Shown here in pieces: positions 7,412 to 13,835 of a DNA stretch of 15,379 nucleotides. Within the stretch, counting starts at the first letter, position 1, and each line of letters begins with the position of its first letter. Below the pieces are notes generated by a model. The model ran no database searches, was not told the origin of the DNA, and was given only the letters and a program-made list of their open reading frames with translations. Source of the stretch: DASPKS01 sp035628035 (GTDB lineage: Bacteria; Bacteroidota; Rhodothermia; Rhodothermales; Rubricoccaceae); contig DASPKS010000013.1 of assembly GCA_035628035.1 (NCBI GenBank), positions 1 through 15,379 of the forward strand, given 5' to 3'. The translations under genes were made by a program, and so were the position numbers.

Positions 7412-8719
7412 TCAATGCACGACCGTCAGGGCCTGGGTAGCGGCGCGGCCGTCGGCCCCGAGGCGGGCGAAGTACACCCCGGCCGGGAGCACCGACGCGT
7501 CGAAGCGCCGGGCGTGGGTGCCCGCGCCGAGCGCGCCCTCGTGCAGCGTCGCGACTGTGCGGCCGAGCGCGTCGTACACCGCGAGTTGGGCATGCCTCGT
7601 CGCCTCGGGGAGCGTGAAGCGGAGATCGGCGGCACCGCTGACCGGGTTGGGCGTCGGCGCCGCGAGCGCGAGCGCGGCGGGCGTCTCCGGACCGCCCTCC
7701 CCGTTCACGACCGTGTCGAGGGTGAACACGCGTAGCCCGCCGCCCTGGTAGAGCGAGCCGAGGACCTTCCCGGACGGGAGGTGCGGGTAGACCGACCACA
7801 TCATGCCTGTGCCGGTCTCGTAGTAGGCGATCTCGACGGGCGCTGTGGGGTTGGTGATGTCGTACACCCGCGCCCCGTAGCCGTCGTAGTACCCGAGGTA
7901 GAGGAGGTTGCCCTTCACGTGGCAGTTGTGCACCGTTGTGGAGGGCGTGAGGATGATCTCGCCGACCTGCGTGACGTTCATGGGGTCGCTCACGTCGAAG
8001 ATCCGCGTCCACTGCCCGGACCCGATCTCGTCCCCTACGTAGACGTAGTCGCCGCTAGCGTCCGCGCAGATGTTGTGGGCGCCGCTCCCCGGGTAGTCGA
8101 ACCGGTTGATGAGCTGGGGGCTGGCCGGGTTCGAGATATCGACGATGTCGATGCCGTCGCCGTAGATCCCCGCCGTGTACATGACGTCCCCGACGACGAG
8201 GATGTCGTGGATGTAGAACCCCGGCTGGTACTGCCCCACGAGCACAGGGCTCTCGGGGTTGGCGAGGCTGTAGATCATGACCCCGCTCGGGGACGGGCCG
8301 CCCTGGGTAAAGAGGTAGCCCCCGGCGACCGAGATGGTGTGGGCGTCCGTGCCGAAGCTGCCGACGAAGACGGGGTCGGCGGGGTTGGCGAGGCTGACGA
8401 TCCGCGTGGGGGCCTGGTCGTCGGAGTAGTAGACGTAGGGCCCGTACATCTCCACGTCACTCCCCTGGCCTCCGGAGCCCGGGAAGAACTCCACCTCCAC
8501 CGGCGGCATGGTGGTCACGTCGATCACGGTCATGCCCCCGTCCGAGCGGGTGCTGAGGACGGCGTATTCGCGCCCGTTGGGCGCGGCGTAGCCCCAGATG
8601 TCGGCGTAGCCCTCCGGCCGGGGATCGAGCTGCCCGACGAGGGTCATGTTGGAGGACTGCGCGAGCGCGGGGGGGGCGAGGGCCGCCGCGATCACGAGCG
8701 TGGCAAGGGCGAGGCGCAT
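7412..8719 (-). CDS. Secreted LVIVD-repeat (choice-of-anchor B-like) beta-propeller with sorting domain, copy 3
   Basis: The product is 435 residues and the first of the three tandem copies in transcription order. Signal peptide MRLALATLVIAAALAPPALA (1-20) differs from copy 2 at one residue. LVIVD-type units include MTVIDVTTMPPVEV (63-76), IVSLANPADPVFVG (107-120), IYSLANPESPVLVG (149-162), IDIVDISNPASPQLI (190-204), RIFDVSDPMNVTQVG (239-253) and VYDITNPTAPVEI (285-297). The sorting domain (about 355-435) contains TPNPVSG, LAVYDALGRTV and LPAGVYFARLGA. It ends in His rather than Arg, so the last basic residue of the usual tail is changed. The ATG at 8717-8719 sits 69 bases after the nadC stop, and a GTATCC promoter-like box lies in that gap, so it may be both read through from nadC and independently started. 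Confidence 0.87.
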   Translation of the reverse strand: MRLALATLVIAAALAPPALAQSSNMTLVGQLDPRPEGYADIWGYAAPNGREYAVLSTRSDGGMTVIDVTTMPPVEVEFFPGSGGQGSDVEMYGPYVYYSDDQAPTRIVSLANPADPVFVGSFGTDAHTISVAGGYLFTQGGPSPSGVMIYSLANPESPVLVGQYQPGFYIHDILVVGDVMYTAGIYGDGIDIVDISNPASPQLINRFDYPGSGAHNICADASGDYVYVGDEIGSGQWTRIFDVSDPMNVTQVGEIILTPSTTVHNCHVKGNLLYLGYYDGYGARVYDITNPTAPVEIAYYETGTGMMWSVYPHLPSGKVLGSLYQGGGLRVFTLDTVVNGEGGPETPAALALAAPTPNPVSGAADLRFTLPEATRHAQLAVYDALGRTVATLHEGALGAGTHARRFDASVLPAGVYFARLGADGRAATQALTVVH

Positions 8720-8721
8720 GG
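8630..8721 (-). repeat. Nearly identical 5' block, copy in propeller gene 3
   Basis: This is the partner of the block at 7248-7339. It spans the start codon plus 2 bases upstream and runs through the SSNMTLVGQ codons of the mature N-terminus. Two mismatches in 92 bases imply recent duplication, gene conversion or selection on the nucleotide sequence of the 5' end. Confidence 0.85.
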
Positions 8722-8740
8722 AGGCAGGAGCAATGGGGCC

Positions 8741-8748
8741 GGAGGATA
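8741..8748 (-). promoter_or_regulatory. Possible -7 box before propeller copy 3
   Basis: The minus strand reads TATCCTCC, 21 bases before the ATG. It is a weak match to TAnnTTTG, but position and the preceding G agree with the boxes before copies 1 and 2. It would let the propeller array be expressed apart from the accA-nadC run. Confidence 0.3.
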
Positions 8749-8752
8749 CGAA

Positions 8753-8768
8753 GAACGGAAGCCCGTTC
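8753..8768 (-). terminator. Small inverted repeat after nadC, possible terminator
   Basis: GAACGG-AAGC-CCGTTC forms a perfect 6-bp stem with a 4-base loop, 20 bases past the nadC stop. On the minus strand it is followed by TTCGTATCC, which is not a U-tract, so intrinsic termination would be weak. It also lies just upstream of the proposed promoter of propeller copy 3 and could be an operator instead. Confidence 0.3.
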
Positions 8769-8788
8769 CGAGCCCCTTCACAGCACCC

Positions 8789-9688
8789 TCACCGCAGCGC
8801 CAGGTCCAGCGAGATATCGAGGGCGCGGACGGAGTGGGTGAGGGCGCCGCTGGAGATGAAGTCCACGCCCGTGCCGGCGATGGCGGCCGCGGTCTCCAGC
8901 GTGACGTTGCCCGACGCCTCCGTCTCCAGCCGCCCGCCGACGAGGCGCACGGCCTCGCGGAGGAGCGAGGTGTCGAGGCCACCGTCGGGGAGGCGGCGGG
9001 TCATGTTGTCGAGGAGGATGCGGTCCACGCGGGCGCCGCCGGTGAAGGCGTCGAGCACCTCACGGACCTCCTCCAGCGTGCGCGCCTCGATTTCGACGGG
9101 GAGGCGGAGCCCCCGCGCCTCGAGGTACCGTCCCGCCGCCTCGAGCGCTGCCCCGATGCCGCCCACCGCCGCGATGTGGTTGTCCTTGATGAGGACCATG
9201 TCGTAGAGGCCCACGCGGTGGTTGGCGGCCCCGCCGAGGCGGACGGCCCACTTGTCGAGGAGGCGCAGGCCCGGCGCCGTCTTCCGCGTGTCGAGGATGA
9301 CGGCGGGGCGGGCCGTTTCGGCCATGCGCCGCGCCGCCGTGGCGATCCCGCTCATCCGCTGCATCAGGTTCAGCGCGAGCCGCTCGGCGCTGAGGATGGG
9401 GCCGGCGAGCCCCTCGACGAGCCCGAAGGCGGTCCCGGCGGTGACGGCTTCCCCATCGTCCGCGGTCCACGTCACCGAGAGGGCCGGATCTACGGCGGCG
9501 AAGACGCGCTCGGCCACGGCCAGCCCGGCCAGCACGCCGCTTTCCTTCGCGAGGAAGCGCGCCGACGCGCGGCGGCCCGATGGGATCGTGGCCTGCGTCG
9601 TCACGTCGCCGGTGCCCACGTCCTCCGCGAGCGCACGCGCGAGGAGGGCGTCGAGGTCGGCGGCGATTTCGGACGGGAGGGGCAGCAT
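8789..9688 (-). CDS. nadC: Nicotinate-nucleotide diphosphorylase (quinolinate phosphoribosyltransferase)
   Basis: NadC converts quinolinate and PRPP to nicotinate mononucleotide in de novo NAD synthesis. The 299-residue product has the expected landmarks: EDVGTGDVTT (22-31), ERLALNLMQRMSGIAT (102-117), DTRKTAPGLRLLDKWAVR (133-150), LGGAANHR (151-158), LIKDNHI (166-172), EIEARTLEE (199-207), LLDNM (225-229), EASGNVTLE (257-265) and DFISSGALTHSV (276-287). I chose the ATG at 9686-9688 (MLPLPSEIAADLDALL). A GTG eight codons upstream is possible but would add a Pro-rich tail and leave only 3 bases after the preceding gene's stop. It is the last gene of the accA run, starting 27 bases after DUF3052. 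No nadA or nadB is in the window. Confidence 0.96.
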   Translation of the reverse strand: MLPLPSEIAADLDALLARALAEDVGTGDVTTQATIPSGRRASARFLAKESGVLAGLAVAERVFAAVDPALSVTWTADDGEAVTAGTAFGLVEGLAGPILSAERLALNLMQRMSGIATAARRMAETARPAVILDTRKTAPGLRLLDKWAVRLGGAANHRVGLYDMVLIKDNHIAAVGGIGAALEAAGRYLEARGLRLPVEIEARTLEEVREVLDAFTGGARVDRILLDNMTRRLPDGGLDTSLLREAVRLVGGRLETEASGNVTLETAAAIAGTGVDFISSGALTHSVRALDISLDLALR

Positions 9689-9715
9689 CGAGAGAGGAGG
9701 CGTTCCCTCCACCCG

Positions 9716-10132
9716 CTATCCGCGCTCGGCGTTCCCTCTCCGGCGCACGAGCTTGAGAGCGCTCCACGTCGCGTCCACCGCGCACACCTTCACGTCAACG
9801 AGGCCGAAGGGCAGGGCGGCTTGGCGGACTACGTCCTCCGTCACGTCGGTGGGCACCTTCGCCGCGCGCTTCGGCCACGACACCCACAGCGCCCCGCGAG
9901 GGGTGAGGTGTTCGAGGTGCGCGGCGAGCACCAAGGGGAGGGCGGCGGCTTCGGTCACGAACACGTGAATGAGCTCGGCCTCAGCGCAGGGATCCTCCAG
10001 AAACACGACGCCGCCCGGGAGGCCGTCGAGGAGGCCGAGGTAGTGGGGCGGCGCGTTGTCGAGGTGCGCCCGGAGGCCGGGGGCGTAGCCGAGCTTCCGC
10101 GCGAGGGGGGTGCCGGAGTAGCCCGCGCTCAT
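9716..10132 (-). CDS. DUF3052 family protein
   Basis: This is a 138-residue cytoplasmic protein recognised as DUF3052 by its opening MSAGYSGTPLARKLGYAPG (1-19), the central LWVSWPKRAAKVPTDVTED (82-100) and the end LVDVKVCAVDATWSALKLV (111-129). It has no signal peptide or membrane helix. The sequence pattern suggests a small alpha/beta fold, but no biochemical role is established to my knowledge. Its ATG overlaps the TGA of the thioesterase gene as ATGA (10129-10132), so it is translationally coupled to it. That makes a role alongside acyl-CoA metabolism plausible but not shown. A longer open frame upstream to 10648 is an antisense-type artefact of GC-rich sequence. Confidence 0.85.
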   Translation of the reverse strand: MSAGYSGTPLARKLGYAPGLRAHLDNAPPHYLGLLDGLPGGVVFLEDPCAEAELIHVFVTEAAALPLVLAAHLEHLTPRGALWVSWPKRAAKVPTDVTEDVVRQAALPFGLVDVKVCAVDATWSALKLVRRRGNAERG

Positions 10133-10545
10133 GCGGCCGTCGCCGCGGCCTCGAACGCGGCGCGGACGGCGGGCGGCGCGGGGATCGGCCGGTTGCGCGC
10201 CACGTCCACGAAGCAGAGGACCACGCGGCCCGTAGCCAACGGGGTCCCTTCGCCGGCCCGGCGTACGGTGTAGGCGATGGGCACGCGGACGCGCGGCACC
10301 TCCTCGAAGGCCGTCTCGATCTCCAGGAGGTCGTCGTAGTAGGCCGAGGCGTGGTAGCGCACGGTCGCCTCCACGACGGGCATGATGACGCCGCCATCTT
10401 CCAGTTCTTTGTACGGGAGGCCCAGCGCGCGGAGGGCCTCGGTCCGCGCCTCCTCGAAGTAGTCGAGGTAGTGGGTGTGGTAGGCGACCCCCATCGGGTC
10501 GCACTCGCGGTAGCGGACGCGCCGTTCGTAGACGAAGGGGGCCAT
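10129..10545 (-). CDS. Acyl-CoA thioesterase, YbgC/FadM-like hotdog family
   Basis: The 138-residue product is a single hotdog domain. The YbgC/4-hydroxybenzoyl-CoA thioesterase pattern is clear: VRYRECDPMGVAYHTHYLDY (10-29), with the catalytic-type aspartate D16 followed by YHxxY, and E31 in the helix FEEARTEAL. The strand ATVRYHASAYYDDLLEIET (60-78) and LATGRVVLCFVDV (103-115) fit the rest of the fold. It should hydrolyse acyl-CoA thioesters in the cytoplasm; chain length cannot be read from sequence. I start it at the ATG at 10543-10545 (MAPFVYERRV), 8 bases after the accA stop. An upstream in-frame start would overlap accA and add a Gly/Arg-rich leader. Its stop overlaps the DUF3052 start. 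YbgC and FadM cannot be told apart here. Confidence 0.92.
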   Translation of the reverse strand: MAPFVYERRVRYRECDPMGVAYHTHYLDYFEEARTEALRALGLPYKELEDGGVIMPVVEATVRYHASAYYDDLLEIETAFEEVPRVRVPIAYTVRRAGEGTPLATGRVVLCFVDVARNRPIPAPPAVRAAFEAAATAA

Positions 10546-10553
10546 ACGGGCGG

Positions 10554-11552
10554 TCAGCCCTCCGCCTCCACGGGTTCCTCCCGCCACGCCCCCATCGCGT
10601 CGAACTTCGCGAGGCGCTCGGTGAGGAGGGTCTCGGGGTCCTTCGCATCGAGCTCAGCGAGGTGGCGCGCGATAGCCTGCCCGGTGGCCTCGAACGTGGC
10701 GGCGGGATCGCGGTGGGCCCCGCCCGTCGGCTCGGGAACGATCTCGTCGACGATCCCCTGCTCGACGAGGTCGGGCGCCGTCAGCTTGAGCGCGCGCGCG
10801 GCGTCCTCCTTGTGCTCCCACGACCGCCAGAGGATGGACGAGCACGACTCCGGCGCGATGACCGAGTACCACGTGTTCTCGAGCATGAGGATACGGTCGC
10901 CCACCCCGATCCCGAGCGCGCCGCCCGAGGCCCCCTCGCCGACGACGACGACGACGATGGGGACGGGCAGCCGCGCCATCACGAGGAGGTTGCGCGCGAT
11001 GGCCTCGGCCTGCCCCCGCTCCTCGGCCTCGATGCCGGGGTACGCACCGGGGGTGTCGAGGAGGGCGACGATGGGCTTGCCGAACTTCGCGGCCAACTCC
11101 ATGAGCCGCTTCGCCTTCCGGTAGCCCTCGGGGTTGGGCATCCCGAACCGCCGCTCGCGGCGCTGGTTGGTGTCGCGGCCCTTCTGGTGGCCGAGGATCA
11201 TTACCGTGCGGTCGCGGTCGCCGAAGCGGGCGCCCTCGAACGTGGCGAACCCGCCGACGAGCGCGCGGTCGTCTCCGAAGAGGCGGTCGCCGTGGAGCTC
11301 GCGGAAGCCCTGCGTGAGGGCGGCGACGTAGTCGAGGGTGTAGGGGCGGTCAGGGTGGCGGGCGAGCTGGACGCGCTGCCACCGCGTGAGGCTCCGGTAG
11401 ATCGAGGCGCGGAGGGTCTCGACGCGGCGCTCGAGGGCGTGGATCTGCTCGGAGAGGTCGACGGTCCCGTCCTCGGCCTCGAACGCCCGCAGCTCGCGGA
11501 GCTTGTTCTCGAGGTCGACCAGCGGCTTCTCGAAGTCCAGCAGATAGGCCAT
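10554..11552 (-). CDS. accA: Acetyl-CoA carboxylase carboxyltransferase, alpha subunit
   Basis: AccA pairs with AccD to move the carboxyl group from carboxybiotin onto acetyl-CoA, making malonyl-CoA for fatty-acid synthesis. The 332-residue product (E. coli: 319) aligns throughout. It has the N-terminal coiled segment FEKPLVDLENKLRELRAF (7-24), LARHPDRPYTLDYV (63-76), FRELHGDRLFGDD (83-95), GHQKGRDT (121-128), NPEGYRKAKRLMELAAKF (140-157), LLDTPGAYPG (164-173), the glycine-rich GEGASGGALG (205-214) and SVIAPESCSSILWR (230-243). The ATG at 11550-11552 gives MAYLLDFEKPL, the normal start; an upstream in-frame ATG adds a non-homologous stretch. It heads the minus-strand run accA, thioesterase, DUF3052, nadC and has the best promoter in the window just upstream. 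No accD is seen here. Confidence 0.96.
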   Translation of the reverse strand: MAYLLDFEKPLVDLENKLRELRAFEAEDGTVDLSEQIHALERRVETLRASIYRSLTRWQRVQLARHPDRPYTLDYVAALTQGFRELHGDRLFGDDRALVGGFATFEGARFGDRDRTVMILGHQKGRDTNQRRERRFGMPNPEGYRKAKRLMELAAKFGKPIVALLDTPGAYPGIEAEERGQAEAIARNLLVMARLPVPIVVVVVGEGASGGALGIGVGDRILMLENTWYSVIAPESCSSILWRSWEHKEDAARALKLTAPDLVEQGIVDEIVPEPTGGAHRDPAATFEATGQAIARHLAELDAKDPETLLTERLAKFDAMGAWREEPVEAEG

Positions 11553-11572
11553 GGCGGGGAGGAGTGGAGGGG

Positions 11573-11603
11573 CCAAGGTAGGGCCGGCGCACGAGAGCGC
11601 CAA
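11573..11603 (-). promoter_or_regulatory. Predicted accA promoter (-33 TTGG, -7 TACCTTGG)
   Basis: On the minus strand, TTGG is followed after 19 bases by TACCTTGG, matching the Bacteroidota pattern TTTG-n(17-23)-TAnnTTTG with one mismatch in each box. The -7 box ends 20 bases before the accA ATG, and the leader between them is 18 pyrimidines in 20. It would drive the accA-nadC run. Confidence 0.55.
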
Positions 11604-11622
11604 CGCTACAGGGAGGTTGCAG

Positions 11623-11658
11623 TTCTCGGCTACCCGCCTGCGGGCGCCCTCCCGAGAA
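11623..11658 (-). terminator. Compound stem-loop between the GT fusion gene and accA
   Basis: TTCTCGG (11623-11629) pairs perfectly with CCGAGAA (11652-11658). The 22 bases between hold a second stem, CCCGC (11633-11637) with GCGGG (11640-11644). It begins 12 bases after the stop of the minus-strand glycosyltransferase gene and ends 20 bases before the accA -33 box. No U-tract follows, so it may be a terminator of the T-less kind, or a processing or regulatory hairpin. Confidence 0.4.
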
Positions 11659-11670
11659 ACGGCGGACCTC

Positions 11671-13743
11671 CTACCTCAGGAGCGCCCGGAGGAGGAGCTG
11701 CGCGTCGAGGGCAGCCGACTGGTGCCGTGCGTAAAACCAGTACGCGCGGTGGGTCTCGACGATGGTAGCAGGCCGCTCGGGGAACGTGTCGAGCACGGAG
11801 ACCACGCCGGGGAGGAGGCCCCACGCGGGCGGCGGGTGCGGCCCCGCTGGGTCGTAGCCGATGAGCGCCCGGCGCCCGCCGAGCACGCTGGGCATCCGCG
11901 CCGTCGCGGCGGCCAGGCGCCGCCACGGGCCCTCGGGCCGTAGCCGGGCCAGCGCGCGGACGAGCGGGTGGGCGAGGGTGCCGAGGGCGGCCACGGGCAC
12001 CTCAAACGCGCGCCGCGCCCCCGCCGAGCGGAGCGGCGCCACGAGGCGCTCGGCCTCCAGCAGCGGTACGGAGAAGTCCTCCACCGAGGCCTTCCCGATG
12101 AGGTAGTCCCGCCCGGCCGTGAGGATCTTCAGGCGGACGGGGAGGTCGCGGAGCTGCTGCATCCCCCCGAGGATCGCCGTGTTGGAGAGGCTGTCGGCGG
12201 CGAACACCACCTCGTCGGCGCCCTGAAGCCGGACGAGGTCGCGGAGGTGGCGCTGCTGCCCGAGGCAGGGCACGGCGGACGCGCCGGCGTCCTCGCCGAC
12301 GTAGCCGAGCACCTGCACGGCCGGCTGGAGCCGCCCGCCGACGAGCCGGAGGAGCCGCGCCGCGTCGGCCGCCGCCCCAACGAGGAGCACGCGCCGCACG
12401 GCCGGCTCGTGCCCCCGCAGCCGCCGCCGGAGCACGAGGAGGACGCCCGCGCCGATGAACCCGAGGAGGAGGGCGACGCGCGAGAAGGCGATCCCCTTGA
12501 AGAAGAACGAGAGGGTGGAGACGGCCACGAGCGCGGCGGGGAGCCCCACCAGCACAGGCCGCAGGCGCCGCCGCCCGAGGCGGCCGTAGCCGCCGGCCAC
12601 CGCCACGCCGAGCACGGCCGCGAGCGCGTACGCCGGGGCGACGACGGTGTAGAAGAGGGGGCTGAACCCGGAGCCGAGCAGGGCCGAGCGCACCCACGCC
12701 GCCAGCGCCATGGCGAGGCCGGCCAGCGCGAAGTCGGCCAGCGGGGGCCGCACGGCCGCGAAGAGCCGCCCGACGAACCCCACCCCCGCCCGCACGACGA
12801 TGCCGAGCCGGATGCCGAGGGTGAGGAGGAACAGCCCGAGGCGCTGGAGCGACGACGCGCTCGGGGCGGCGCTGAGGTGCTTCTCGACGAACCGCAGCAT
12901 CGCCCCGTAGAAGAGGCGGACGTACCGGAGCTCGCCCTTCCGCGTGCTCTCCCCCTTGTAATGGATGATCTGCGTCTCGGGGGTGTAGTAGATCCGCCAC
13001 CCCGACTGCTGGATGCGGTAGCACCAGTCGAGGTCCTCCCCGTACATGAAGAAGTCCTCGTCGAGGAGGCCGGCGCCCCCTTCTGGGGTCGAGGCCGCTC
13101 CGTCGCCGGCGGGCACGGCCGCGCGCTGCTGGTAGAGCGCGGCGTGGCGGACCATCATGCACGAGCCGGAGAGGGCGTCCACCTCGCACACCTCGTCCTT
13201 CGGGAGGTACGTGAGGTTGTACCGCCCGAAACGGGGGCTGTGGGGGAACAGCCGGCTCAGCCCCATCATCCGGTAGAACGCCACCTCAGGCGTGGGAAAC
13301 GCGCGGCGGCTCTCGAGGGCGAACGTGCCGTCGGGGTTGAGGATGCGGCAGCCCACGGCGCCCGCCTCCGGGTGCGCGTCCATGAACCGGACGAGCGCGT
13401 GGAGGGTGTCCTCCTGGAGGAGGGTGTCGGGGTTGAGGATGAGGAGGTAGCGCCCGTTCGCCTCGCGGATGGCCTGGTTGTTCGCCCGGGCGAAGCCGAC
13501 GTTGGCCTCGTTCGTGATCAGGCGCACCTGCGGGAACCGCGCCCGCACCATCTGGGCCGACCCGTCGGCCGAGTCGTTGTCCACCACGAACACCTCGACG
13601 CGGAGGCCGCCGCTCGCGCGCTCGACCGACGCCAGCGCCTGCTCCAGGAACTCCCGCACGTTGTAGTTGACGATCACGACGGAGACGTCGAACGCTTCCG
13701 TCGTGACGGTCGGGGGGGCCTGGCGGGCGGTCACCGTGCGCAT
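11671..13743 (-). CDS. GT2 glycosyltransferase fused to a degenerate polyprenyl-phosphate sugar-transferase-like region
   Basis: The product is 690 residues. Residues 18-290 form a GT2 domain of the rhamnosyltransferase-like type: VSVVIVNYN (20-28), VVDNDSADGS (53-62) with D55/D57, NEANVGFARANNQAI (78-92), LILNPDT (101-107) and FFMYGEDLDWCYRIQQ (231-246). An Ala/Gly-rich insert (about 206-226) precedes LLDEDFFMYGED. Hydrophobic segments follow at about 300-330, 336-357, 364-386, 395-415 and 420-440. A Rossmann-like domain comes next (VRRVLLVGAAADAARLL, 449-465, to about 570). The last 115 residues echo the sugar-transferase (PF02397) frame: RRAFEVPVAALG, SVLGGRRALIGYDP, LLPGVVSV and YWFYARHQSAALDAQLLLRA. 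They lack the usual RxxLDELPQ-type catalytic stretch. Probable role: assembly of an envelope glycan; the donor is unknown. The ATG at 13741-13743 is chosen; the frame stays open upstream to 14052, but that stretch is antisense to the MATE gene. Confidence 0.8.
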   Translation of the reverse strand: MRTVTARQAPPTVTTEAFDVSVVIVNYNVREFLEQALASVERASGGLRVEVFVVDNDSADGSAQMVRARFPQVRLITNEANVGFARANNQAIREANGRYLLILNPDTLLQEDTLHALVRFMDAHPEAGAVGCRILNPDGTFALESRRAFPTPEVAFYRMMGLSRLFPHSPRFGRYNLTYLPKDEVCEVDALSGSCMMVRHAALYQQRAAVPAGDGAASTPEGGAGLLDEDFFMYGEDLDWCYRIQQSGWRIYYTPETQIIHYKGESTRKGELRYVRLFYGAMLRFVEKHLSAAPSASSLQRLGLFLLTLGIRLGIVVRAGVGFVGRLFAAVRPPLADFALAGLAMALAAWVRSALLGSGFSPLFYTVVAPAYALAAVLGVAVAGGYGRLGRRRLRPVLVGLPAALVAVSTLSFFFKGIAFSRVALLLGFIGAGVLLVLRRRLRGHEPAVRRVLLVGAAADAARLLRLVGGRLQPAVQVLGYVGEDAGASAVPCLGQQRHLRDLVRLQGADEVVFAADSLSNTAILGGMQQLRDLPVRLKILTAGRDYLIGKASVEDFSVPLLEAERLVAPLRSAGARRAFEVPVAALGTLAHPLVRALARLRPEGPWRRLAAATARMPSVLGGRRALIGYDPAGPHPPPAWGLLPGVVSVLDTFPERPATIVETHRAYWFYARHQSAALDAQLLLRALLR

Positions 13744-13749
13744 GGCCGG

Positions 13750-13757
13750 GGAAGATA
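13750..13757 (-). promoter_or_regulatory. Possible -7 box very close to the GT fusion start
   Basis: The minus strand reads TATCTTCC, only 6 bases before the ATG at 13743. If used, the transcript would be essentially leaderless. No -33 TTG is seen. The alternative is that it is coincidental and the promoter lies further into the 115-base divergent spacer. Confidence 0.25.
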
Positions 13758-13827
13758 AGGCGCTGCTGGTCGCCTGAGACGGCGGGCGCTTCTGGGTGTT
13801 TCTTAAAGGAGAAGGGGGGGCAGCCCG

Positions 13828-13835
13828 TACCTTCG
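13828..13835 (+). promoter_or_regulatory. Possible -7 box of the MATE gene (TACCTTCG)
   Basis: TACCTTCG matches TAnnTTTG at five of six defined positions and ends 23 bases before the GTG at 13859. It lies inside the open frame that a start at 13796 would use, so it also argues for the later start. The -33 region is only T-rich (TTTCTT around 13799-13804). Confidence 0.4.

Noticed and set aside
7338..8012. Possible N-terminal extension of propeller copy 2, making a two-propeller fusion
   Set aside because: The extension is out of frame with copy 3 and encodes Arg-rich sequence; a signal peptide starts at 7337, so these are separate genes.
7781..10273. An 830-codon plus-strand open frame spanning propeller copy 3, nadC and DUF3052
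   Set aside because: It is antisense to three well-supported genes, its composition is low-complexity Val/Glu/Arg/His, and no known domain is seen.
11968..13758. A 596-codon plus-strand open frame opposite the GT fusion
   Set aside because: It is a charged low-complexity shadow of a gene with clear GT2 motifs.
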